Of a stretch of 64,000 nucleotides of DNA, positions 44,271 through 51,563 are shown one piece after another. The translations under genes and the position numbers were made by a program. Numbering within the stretch: the stretch's first letter is position 1; every line of letters begins with the position of its first letter. Source of the DNA: Calothrix sp. NIES-4105 (lineage in GTDB: Bacteria > Cyanobacteriota > Cyanobacteriia > Cyanobacteriales > Nostocaceae); assembly GCF_002368415.1 (NCBI RefSeq), contig NZ_AP018290.1:2173470-2237469 (forward strand), in the 5' to 3' direction. Below the pieces are notes generated by a model. That model worked only from the letters and a program-made list of their open reading frames with translations. It was not told where the DNA came from and searched no databases.

Positions 44271-45620
44271 ATGAGATTTAACAAATTAATTAATCTCAAG
44301 TTATTTCATTCTGTCTTTTCGCAACAAAGAAACAATGTTGACAAACCGATAAGAACTCAACAGTCGATAAAACTGTCAGTCATTACCCAGTTTTTCCCTC
44401 CAGATTATGCTGCAACGGGGCAGTTAATCGAAGAACTTGTAATGAATTTGGGGTCTTTAGGGATTGATGTTGAAGTTTTTACAAGTCAACCTGGTTATGC
44501 GTATCAGGTGAAAAGCGCTCCACCTGTAGAGCTTCGCGGTCAAGTCAGAATTCAGCGTTCTCGTACAGCCCAACTTTGGATGGGACGGATTCGTGGCAAA
44601 GCGGTGAATGGAGTTCTATATACTTTGCGTGCAGCGCTGCATTTATTTAGAGGTAAATATCGTAATAATGTGTTATTGGTAACAACCGCTCCGCCTTTTC
44701 TGCCGCTTTTGGGGTATTTTGTAAATATTCTTTTCAAAATTCCTTATGTCTGCATACTTTATGACCTTTATCCAGATATTGCTATTACTCTGGGAGTGAT
44801 TCACAAGCGCCACTGGTTATCACGATTATGGCAATTTGTAAATCAGAAGATTTGGCGCTCCAGCACAGGGATAGTGGTTTTGAGTCCAGCGATGAGGCGC
44901 CAAGTATTAGCAAATTGTCCAGCCATTGCTGACAAGGTTTATGTAATTCACAGTTGGGCAGACCCTGACTGGATAGTACCAATTGCGAAGCAGGAAAACT
45001 GGTTTGCTTGGAAGCATGATTTAGTAAAAAAGTTTACAGTTCTTTACTCTGGAAATTTGGGTCGCTGTCATGATATGGACACTATCCTTGGAGCTGCTAA
45101 TTCATTACAAGACGAACCAATTCAATTCGTTTTTATTGGTGGAGGAGCAAAACTCAATGAATTGATTGAGGAGGTGAATCGATTAAATTTGAAAAACTGC
45201 TTGTTTTTACCGTATCAAGATAAGCGCGTGTTGCCTTTTTCTTTGACAGCTTGTGATTTATCGCTTGTTAGTGTGGATGAACGCACTGAGAATTTAGTTA
45301 CTCCTAGCAAGCTGTACTCTGCTTTAGCATCCGAAAGACCAATTGCTGCAATTTGTTCGCAGTCTTCATATTTAAGGCAAATGATTGCCGAAGCTGACTG
45401 TGGCAGTTCATTTGAAAATGGAGACAGTCATGGTCTTACTCAGTTTATTCGTTTGCTTAGTCAAGACCGTTTATTAGTTGAACGAATGGGTAAAGCTGGT
45501 CGCCAGTACTTACGCACGAACTTTACACCCAAAATCATTGCTAAACAATATCTTGAAGTTTTAAAGCAAGCTGTAATAACTCAAGAGGTAGTAAGCAGGG
45601 TTCAAACTCATGTAGAGTAA
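44271..45620 (+). CDS. Glycosyltransferase family 4, WcaI/WbuB-like
   Basis: 449 residues. After a ~35-residue lead the GT-B core starts LSVITQFFPPDYAATGQLIEELVMNLGSLGIDVEVFTSQPGY, the hallmark of WcaI/WbuB-type transferases of colanic-acid-like loci. Further motifs: VLLVTTAPPFLPLLG, YDLYPDIAITLGVI, VLYSGNLGRCHDMDTIL, and SLVSVDERTENLVTPSKLYSALASERPIAAI in the donor domain, where the second Glu of EX7E is changed. A hydrophobic segment (LPLLGYFVNILFKIPYVCIL) may hold it to the membrane. The start is the ATG at 44271. It stands alone, with long gaps on both sides. Confidence 0.86.
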   Translation: MRFNKLINLKLFHSVFSQQRNNVDKPIRTQQSIKLSVITQFFPPDYAATGQLIEELVMNLGSLGIDVEVFTSQPGYAYQVKSAPPVELRGQVRIQRSRTAQLWMGRIRGKAVNGVLYTLRAALHLFRGKYRNNVLLVTTAPPFLPLLGYFVNILFKIPYVCILYDLYPDIAITLGVIHKRHWLSRLWQFVNQKIWRSSTGIVVLSPAMRRQVLANCPAIADKVYVIHSWADPDWIVPIAKQENWFAWKHDLVKKFTVLYSGNLGRCHDMDTILGAANSLQDEPIQFVFIGGGAKLNELIEEVNRLNLKNCLFLPYQDKRVLPFSLTACDLSLVSVDERTENLVTPSKLYSALASERPIAAICSQSSYLRQMIAEADCGSSFENGDSHGLTQFIRLLSQDRLLVERMGKAGRQYLRTNFTPKIIAKQYLEVLKQAVITQEVVSRVQTHVE

Positions 45621-45989
45621 GCAGTTCTGAGTTAAACTTGTTACATAAATTAGTTCGGCAGTTACAAAAATGTTGTTAACTTACATCTTGCACCAAGAAA
45701 ATTTGATTAATTTTAAGCACTCAGTACAAATATTTAAGCCCTTGATTTAGCGATAAAAGGCAATAAAAAGAATGTACCTTTATTGCGCTAATTTGTACTT
45801 AGGCTGAGTATATACGGAGAGGTGCAAGATATAAGCTTCCGACTGGCACCGCAACGCTCCAGTAAAATATAAAACATGCACATTTTTATGGAACCCTTGC
45901 TATATATAGGATTTTAGAATGTGCAAGTTAGGAGTTAATAGCATTAAGCGGCTAAGTTAGCAATATTGAATAATCAGTTATGGATTAAT

Positions 45990-46190
45990 GGAGTTTGGGC
46001 TTCGATGGTCTTATGATCTCAGTCTCTCCAACGTAATCTCCTGTATTGTTTTGTATTAACATGGGAGGTCGAATTTGCGGAGAAAGTGTGACCAAAATAG
46101 GAAGCGCTCAAAACGACACGCCATATATAATATTATGCAGTTCATACTTGCCAAATCGAAAGTAAAAATAAATTATTTGTAGTTATTCAA
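45990..46190 (+). pseudogene. Degenerate second copy of the 41.4-41.9 kb leader and gene start
   Basis: 45990-46135 aligns with the minus strand of 41935-41795 over about 150 bases. Shared blocks are GATGGTC, TGATCTCAGTC, CTCCAACGTAA, GGGAGG and AAAACGAC. After the conserved ribosome binding site a TTG opens a frame reading RRKCDQNRKRSKRHAIYN, against RRCDRNRKRSKRRAIYCP in the intact gene, then loses homology and stops. It lies in the otherwise empty gap 45621-46293, about 100 bases before the next glycosyltransferase start. Confidence 0.75.
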
Positions 46191-46293
46191 TTGGTGCTGA
46201 TCCGCGAAGGTCAATATGGCTAAAACTTACTTAAATCACGAGCCTTGTACGAACTTGTACAAGGGTATGTTTTAACATTATTAGGTAGATCAA

Positions 46294-47502
46294 ATGCGTA
46301 TTTTAATTTTTACGCCTTATATAGGCGCCAACTATGGTGGAATTGGCAAAGCTGTGAGGGGTATAGCATCCGGATTAGGTAGTCAAGGTGTTGATGTAGA
46401 TGTGGTAACTACAGATGCTAATAATTTAGAGAAAGTGGCTATACCACTCAATCGATGGATTGATGAGGACAATTACAAAATCCGTTATTTTCCTTGTTGG
46501 CATAAACATGATTTTGTGTGGAGTTGGAGTTTGATAAGTTGGCTAATTAGTCATCTTAAAAATTATGATTTAGTTCATACAAATACTGTTTTTGCTCCGA
46601 TAGTATCTTTTGTTCACTACTTGTGTCGTATCAAAGGCATTCCCTATATTATGACCCCACACGGTATGCTAGAGCCTTGGGCTTTATCTTATAAAGCTGG
46701 GAAAAAACGTTTATACTATAATTTAATTGAGAAGCAGTTGTTAGAGAAAGCAAATGCAATTCATGTAATTGCAGATCGAGAAGCAAAAAATATTAGCTCT
46801 TTAGGATTGCAAAAGCTTGCCACTATAAATAATGGGGTTTATCGCCACGAATTTATAACGCTTCCGGACGCAGAAGTTTTCTACCAAAAGTTTCCAGCCA
46901 CACGAAATAAGCGTATTATCTTGTTTCTGGGTAGGATTGACCCCAAAAAAGGTTTAGATTTATTAGCCCTTGCTTTTGGTCAAGTCAAAAGCAAATTTCC
47001 ACAGACACATTTGGTTATTGCTGGCCCCAACAGTATTGGATATTTGAAGACAGTGCAAGATTACTTTGCCAATAACGGATGTTTAGATGCTGTTACTTTC
47101 ACAGGTATGTTGACGGGTGAACTAAAATATGCTGCACTTGCAGCAGCTAATTTGTATATTGCTCCCTCTTATTCCGAAGGTTTCAGTATTTCCATTCTCG
47201 AAGGTATGGCTGCTGGAAAGCCATGTATCATTACAACTGGCTGTAATTTTCCTGAAGCTGCCCAAGCGCAAGCTGCTTGTGTAGTTGAGATCAATGCTTT
47301 GGCAATAGAGTATGCTCTCATTGAGTGCTTGAGTCATCCAGAACAAGCACAAAAAATGGGCGCCCGTGCGCGTGAGTTTATAATGCAAAACTATACTTGG
47401 GAAAGTGCCGCACAAAAACTAGTTGAAGTGTATAAAGCTGTTCTAAATCGAACTTTGCCCGATAAATACAATTTATCTCTTTCTTCGAGCAATACACATT
47501 AA
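46294..47502 (+). CDS. Glycosyltransferase family 4
   Basis: 402 residues, GT-B: N-terminal ILIFTPYIGANYGGIGKAVRGIASGL, MTPHGMLEPWALSYKAGKKRLYY, C-domain RIILFLGRIDPKKGLDLLALAF, LVIAGPNSIGYLKTVQDY and EX7E in SYSEGFSISILEGMAAGKPCIIT. It resembles transferases that add mannose or related sugars in exopolysaccharide loci; specificity is unproven. The start is the ATG at 46294. Its 3' end overlaps the convergent methyltransferase gene by 30 bases. Confidence 0.88.
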   Translation: MRILIFTPYIGANYGGIGKAVRGIASGLGSQGVDVDVVTTDANNLEKVAIPLNRWIDEDNYKIRYFPCWHKHDFVWSWSLISWLISHLKNYDLVHTNTVFAPIVSFVHYLCRIKGIPYIMTPHGMLEPWALSYKAGKKRLYYNLIEKQLLEKANAIHVIADREAKNISSLGLQKLATINNGVYRHEFITLPDAEVFYQKFPATRNKRIILFLGRIDPKKGLDLLALAFGQVKSKFPQTHLVIAGPNSIGYLKTVQDYFANNGCLDAVTFTGMLTGELKYAALAAANLYIAPSYSEGFSISILEGMAAGKPCIITTGCNFPEAAQAQAACVVEINALAIEYALIECLSHPEQAQKMGARAREFIMQNYTWESAAQKLVEVYKAVLNRTLPDKYNLSLSSSNTH

Positions 47503-48366
47503 AGATAATGCTGCTTGATGTGACATGGGATTTATCCCGGATAATAACTGTGCTATTCGACACCGCCAATAAGAATAACCGTAGTTTCCCTGTAACACTG
47601 CTGCCCCAACTTGGTGGTTGTGAGGATGTAACTCGACTTTAAACCCCAAGTGTTCTAATACCTGTTGATACATCTGGTCAGTAACACCATCTCCCGGTTT
47701 GTGATGTACCTCTGTAGCTATACTCCAATATTGCTCATTAGGTGTAGAATGTCCACCTCGTTTCATTAAGCGATAAAGCGGTAAACGCATTTGCCACAGT
47801 AATAAACCTAACCCCCGAAACTGATAAGCAGTTTGTTGCGGGTCGTGGTCGGTTATTAATAGTCCACCTGGACGAACTAGACGCGCGGCTTCTGCTAAAA
47901 CGTTTGCCATATCATCACAGTGGTGCAGGCAAGCGTTGAGCATAACAATATCAGCAAATTCAGTTCGGAATGGTAAATGCTGTGCATCTGCTAAGATAGG
48001 TGTGTAACCAATTTCTTGAGCCATCTTTAAGGCGCCAAGCGATACATCTACACCAATTAACAAACTTGGTTCTCCACAATGTTCTTTTAAAGAAGCATAA
48101 ACATTACCTGGACCACAACCAATATCAACAACTATCTTACCATCCCAACGCTTAATAACTGCTTGCCAAAGTTCTACAAACTTATCATCACGATGACAAG
48201 CATCAAAATAATTCTTTCCCCATTCTGGATGTCCGAAGTAATAACTATTTGCTTTAATCGCTGGTGTTAGAGAAATTCTGCATTTCAATATGCCTTCTTC
48301 CCATACTTCGATATTATTGTCTTTTTGCACAAATAGTTTTATATTTTCAGGTAGGTTGTCTAACAT
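47473..48366 (-). CDS. Class I SAM-dependent methyltransferase
   Basis: 297 residues. The SAM-binding motif I is VVDIGCGPGNVYASL (~79), motif II LIGVDVSLGALKMA, then ADAQHLPFRTEFADIVMLNACLHHCDD and RLVRPGGLLITDHDPQ. The N-terminal 70 residues and the C-terminal extension (PHNHQVGAAVLQGNYGYSYWRCRIAQLL) lie outside the methyltransferase core. The substrate is unknown; given the neighbours, a glycan or lipid-linked sugar is likely. It is the only minus-strand gene between 44 and 62 kb. The start is the ATG at 48366. Confidence 0.87.
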   Translation of the reverse strand: MLDNLPENIKLFVQKDNNIEVWEEGILKCRISLTPAIKANSYYFGHPEWGKNYFDACHRDDKFVELWQAVIKRWDGKIVVDIGCGPGNVYASLKEHCGEPSLLIGVDVSLGALKMAQEIGYTPILADAQHLPFRTEFADIVMLNACLHHCDDMANVLAEAARLVRPGGLLITDHDPQQTAYQFRGLGLLLWQMRLPLYRLMKRGGHSTPNEQYWSIATEVHHKPGDGVTDQMYQQVLEHLGFKVELHPHNHQVGAAVLQGNYGYSYWRCRIAQLLSGINPMSHQAALSLMCIARRKR

Positions 48367-48499
48367 AAAATCCTGGTGATGTAATGAACTGTAAAGACTT
48401 GCTTTTGAACGAAGCGAAGTGGCACTTAATCAGGCAAATAATAATAGGTAATTACAGCAGAAAAGCGGTTTAGTTTATTATAAATCATTCTTTGTTAAT

Positions 48500-49339
48500 A
48501 TGAATATAAATTACTTAAAATCTTTAAAGTTATTAAGTAGAGATATATATAGTGAAATTATAGCTGATAAGTTAGAAGTAGCTAAAGAATGTCTTAAACA
48601 ACAGTTTAATACTCCTGCTCAAATAGCTAGCTGTTATATTGATGATTTGTTGAATGAAACTGATGTTAATAACATATATAAAGCTTTTCCAAAAAAGCAA
48701 GACATGTTAATGTTAAATGACTGGCGTGAGTATAAATATGTTGGGATTCAAATAAATAAGTACAGCCCAGTCATCTCAGAAATAATTTATGCATTTCAAC
48801 ATCCTAAAGTAGTGAAGCTTGTTTCTGAAATAACCGGGCTTGAGCAATTATATCCTGATGAATATCTTTATGCAGGTGGCATTAGTTTGATGGATAAAGG
48901 TTGCTTCCTAAACCCGCATCTTGATAACTCTCATGACAAAGATCGTGACAAATATCGTGTTCTAAATCTCTTGTACTACGTCTCCCCTGACTGGCGCCTA
49001 GAATATGGAGGAAATTTAGAACTTTGGGACAATGGCTTAAAAAATCAATGTCGCACTATTCACAGTAAGTTTAACAGATTAGTAATAATGGTTACTAACA
49101 AAACTTCTTTACATTCGGTCAGCAAGGTTAATCATGATGGTAAACGTTGCTGTGTATCTAATTATTATTTCTCTAATCAACCCGCTGATAGTCAACAGTA
49201 CTTTCATGTGACTTCTTTTCGTGGGCGCCCAGATGAAAAGCTAAGAGATGTTATTTTACAGGGAGATGCAATGTTGCGAAATGGTATTCGTAAAGTGTTT
49301 AAACATGGAATTAAAAAGCCTCATTATTATCGGAAATGA
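48500..49339 (+). CDS. 2-oxoglutarate-Fe(II) oxygenase (prolyl 4-hydroxylase-like fold)
   Basis: 279 residues. A double-stranded beta-helix dioxygenase: the iron ligands are seen as H-x-D in NPHLDNSHD (~139-141) and a distal His in SLHSVSKV, followed by the 2-oxoglutarate-binding Arg in GKRCCVSNYYFS. LNLLYYVSPDWRLEYGGNLELWDNGL is typical of the Tpa1/2OG-FeII_Oxy_3 group. It needs iron, O2 and 2-oxoglutarate. The hydroxylated substrate is unknown; its place in a sugar cluster suggests a glycan or lipid moiety. The TGA stop overlaps the next ATG by four bases, so the two genes are coupled. Confidence 0.82.
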   Translation: MNINYLKSLKLLSRDIYSEIIADKLEVAKECLKQQFNTPAQIASCYIDDLLNETDVNNIYKAFPKKQDMLMLNDWREYKYVGIQINKYSPVISEIIYAFQHPKVVKLVSEITGLEQLYPDEYLYAGGISLMDKGCFLNPHLDNSHDKDRDKYRVLNLLYYVSPDWRLEYGGNLELWDNGLKNQCRTIHSKFNRLVIMVTNKTSLHSVSKVNHDGKRCCVSNYYFSNQPADSQQYFHVTSFRGRPDEKLRDVILQGDAMLRNGIRKVFKHGIKKPHYYRK

Positions 49340-49896
49340 AACTTCCTTACCGCTCATCCAAAAAATACTGGCGCCTATTCATTATTTCTCTTGCTCTCAC
49401 ATCCGTACTACTTATTCCGATAAAAATCATCATCGCGATGCATCAAGCACCCCAACCTCAAGCTTTTCTTGTTTTAGGTGGTGAACCAAAACGCGAAGAA
49501 GCAACTGCTCAAATTGCGCGCTGGTTTCCAAATCTAAATATATGGCTGTCTTCGGTGCCTAATCCTTTGGAAACGAAAAAAATATTTCAATCTGAGGGTA
49601 TTAATTTAGCTCGATTAAATATCGACCAACGTGCGGCTGATACAGTGACTAATTTTACGACTTTGGTAAATGATTTCCAACAAGCTAAAATTCAACACTT
49701 ATATTTAATTACTTCTGATTATCACATGCTACGCGCTCAAGCTATTGGTACCTTTGTTTTAGGGAGCCGAGGTATTGTTTTTACTCCTGTTTCTGTTGCT
49801 TCAAATCAACCTCAAGAGTCAAAGTCTCGTATTGTTAGAGATATTCTTCGCTCAATACTCTGGATTTTTACTGGACAAACAGGAGCAAGTTATTAA
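49336..49896 (+). CDS. YdcF/DUF218 family protein
   Basis: 186 residues with one N-terminal membrane helix (LFIISLALTSVLLIPIKIIIAM, ~15-36) and a DUF218 domain outside: AFLVLGGEPKREEATAQIA, WLSSVPNPLETKKIFQSEGI, ADTVTNFTTLVNDFQQA and LITSDYHMLRAQAI. The family includes SanA/ElyC-type proteins with roles in the envelope and in undecaprenyl-linked sugar metabolism. The exact activity is unproven. The ATG overlaps the oxygenase stop (ATGA). Confidence 0.82.
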   Translation: MKLPYRSSKKYWRLFIISLALTSVLLIPIKIIIAMHQAPQPQAFLVLGGEPKREEATAQIARWFPNLNIWLSSVPNPLETKKIFQSEGINLARLNIDQRAADTVTNFTTLVNDFQQAKIQHLYLITSDYHMLRAQAIGTFVLGSRGIVFTPVSVASNQPQESKSRIVRDILRSILWIFTGQTGASY

Positions 49897-49936
49897 ATAT
49901 TTTTAACTTTAATTTAACTACTTATAAATTAATATT

Positions 49937-50494
49937 ATGCGTTTAGACCAATATACTATCGGCACTTATACACCTGGGGCGCCTTTATGGAAACAAATCT
50001 TATGGTATTTTGTTGGCTCTACTTTAGTTCAATGCCACTGGCTGCCAATATCTAATATTAAAGTTCTAGTACTTCGTTTGTTTGGAGCGCAAATTGGTCA
50101 GCAGGTTCGGATTAAACCTGGAGTCAGAATAAAGTTTCCTTGGCGCCTAACTGTTGGTAGTTGTGTTTGGATTGGTGAAGATTGCTGGATTGATAACCTT
50201 GCTCATGTGACTATAGAAAGTCATGTGTGTTTGTCTCAAGGTGTGTACTTATGTACTGGTAATCATGATTGGAATGACATAAGTTTCAAATTGTCTATAG
50301 CTCCTATTTATATTCAGGAAAGCGCCTGGATTGCCGCTAAGTCGATGATTGGTCCAGGTGTAACTATTGGTAGGGGTGCGGTATTGACTTTAGGTAGTGT
50401 CACTACCCACTCGCTAGAACCAATGACTATATATTCGGGTAATCCCGCACAACCCATTAAGCAACGAAAACATCAAACAATTACATTTAAATAG
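49937..50494 (+). CDS. WcaF-like hexapeptide-repeat O-acetyltransferase
   Basis: 185 residues. A left-handed beta-helix acyltransferase of the colanic-acid WcaF type: MRLDQYTIGTYTPGAPLWKQILWYFVG at the N-terminus and hexapeptide repeats from IGQQVRIKPGVRIKFPW through WIGEDCWIDNLAHVTIES. The catalytic-type His is in CTGNHDWND, followed by the coil IAAKSMIGPGVTIGRGAVL. It would transfer acetyl from acetyl-CoA to a sugar hydroxyl of the exported polysaccharide. It sits 40 bases after the YdcF gene and 111 bases before the T4SS-like genes on the same strand. Confidence 0.9.
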   Translation: MRLDQYTIGTYTPGAPLWKQILWYFVGSTLVQCHWLPISNIKVLVLRLFGAQIGQQVRIKPGVRIKFPWRLTVGSCVWIGEDCWIDNLAHVTIESHVCLSQGVYLCTGNHDWNDISFKLSIAPIYIQESAWIAAKSMIGPGVTIGRGAVLTLGSVTTHSLEPMTIYSGNPAQPIKQRKHQTITFK

Positions 50495-50605
50495 TATTTT
50501 TGCTAACAATATTGATGTATAATCATACAAAGATTTATATTTCGTATTCACTTACAAAAAAAGTCACAAATGGTAAATTATACACTTTTTTATTAACTTA
50601 TATTA

Positions 50606-51208
50606 ATGTCAATGCTGAAACAGAATGTTAAGAACATGTTTTTACTAGCATCTGGTCTAAGAAGGTTACTCAAATCTGGTTATTCGATAGTGCTTGAATC
50701 AGTACCTTTCTTGGTTGCCTGCACGGTACTTGTAAGCGTGATTAGCTTAAAAAGCCCTATGCTGCTTTTTTGTTTGCTTGCTGGCAGCTTGATTGCAACA
50801 GTTATACACCAGATTGGGCGCCAAGTCAATTTGGGACGGCGCCAAGTTATATTTTTACAGGTTGTTGCAGTTAGTACTCTGTTGGCTTGTTTTTGGTTAG
50901 ACTATTTTGCAGACCCGGCTCAAGCTCAGTTCTTTAAACGCGCGGAGGATTTTTTTAGAAATAACTTAACACAAAGTAACACTAATACGACTAATACAGC
51001 TGGCACGCAGGCGGCTATAAGTTTGATTTTTAACGTGCTACGGGCGTTATATTTACTGTATATAGCAGTAGCTTTAATTGGCGTAATTAACGCAGTTCGC
51101 AGGGATGATGACTGGCAAAATGTCGCTAGAACTCCTTTGTTAGTCGTGATTGCTGTAACAATTGCCGATGTACTTACAGGTTTCGTGATTGGTAATGAGT
51201 CAAGATAA
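50606..51208 (+). CDS. VirB2-like membrane protein of a T4SS-like locus
   Basis: 200 residues with five hydrophobic segments: ~28-48, 51-68, 79-98, 134-160 and 174-194. After the third comes YFADPAQAQFF, an AQA-type signal peptidase site. The remaining ~95 residues (a polar Asn/Thr-rich stretch, two helices and a basic turn INAVRRDDDWQN) have the layout of a mature VirB2/TrbC pilin. The extra membrane part before the cleavage site is longer than in classical VirB2. The call rests on topology and on being directly upstream of VirB3- and VirB4-like genes. The start is the ATG at 50606, with another two codons later. Confidence 0.55.
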   Translation: MSMLKQNVKNMFLLASGLRRLLKSGYSIVLESVPFLVACTVLVSVISLKSPMLLFCLLAGSLIATVIHQIGRQVNLGRRQVIFLQVVAVSTLLACFWLDYFADPAQAQFFKRAEDFFRNNLTQSNTNTTNTAGTQAAISLIFNVLRALYLLYIAVALIGVINAVRRDDDWQNVARTPLLVVIAVTIADVLTGFVIGNESR

Positions 51209-51563
51209 AGATAAAGATTTTCGTCCAGTCAACCGCATTCTCGGTAGTCAACCTTCGCTAGGTCCAATACCTGCCGACCAAGTGCTTCCTTGGACGATTA
51301 TTGCTTTAGCTTCTTATTTTATTGTCAATGGGATTTTTGGAGGTTTATTCCAAGATGACTTTCAAAAATGGTTGTGGACAGTATTATTGACAGTATGGGG
51401 AATTGCGACTTGGTGGATACTGACAGGTGGTAAAAGTTGGCGCTTTTTGAGTAAATTTATCGGTGTTCCGACTTGGACTAGAGGATTTGCCCGTTATCAA
51501 AGCATCCTGGTAAAACATGAAGGAAAAAATCGGAAAGCAAAGCGTCGAAGGAACAGGAAGTGA
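51195..51563 (+). CDS. VirB3-like membrane protein
   Basis: 122 residues: a short cytosolic N-terminus (PVNRILGSQPSLGPIPADQVLPW), a hydrophobic hairpin (TIIALASYFIVNGIFGG and WTVLLTVWGIATWWIL), then a strongly basic C-terminus (HEGKNRKAKRRRNRK). Small two-helix proteins immediately preceding VirB4 are VirB3/TrbD in T4SS operons. I chose the ATG at 51195 over TTG 51189. It overlaps the upstream gene by 14 bases and the virB4-like gene by 47 bases, which indicates a tightly coupled operon. Confidence 0.6.
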   Translation: MSQDKDKDFRPVNRILGSQPSLGPIPADQVLPWTIIALASYFIVNGIFGGLFQDDFQKWLWTVLLTVWGIATWWILTGGKSWRFLSKFIGVPTWTRGFARYQSILVKHEGKNRKAKRRRNRK

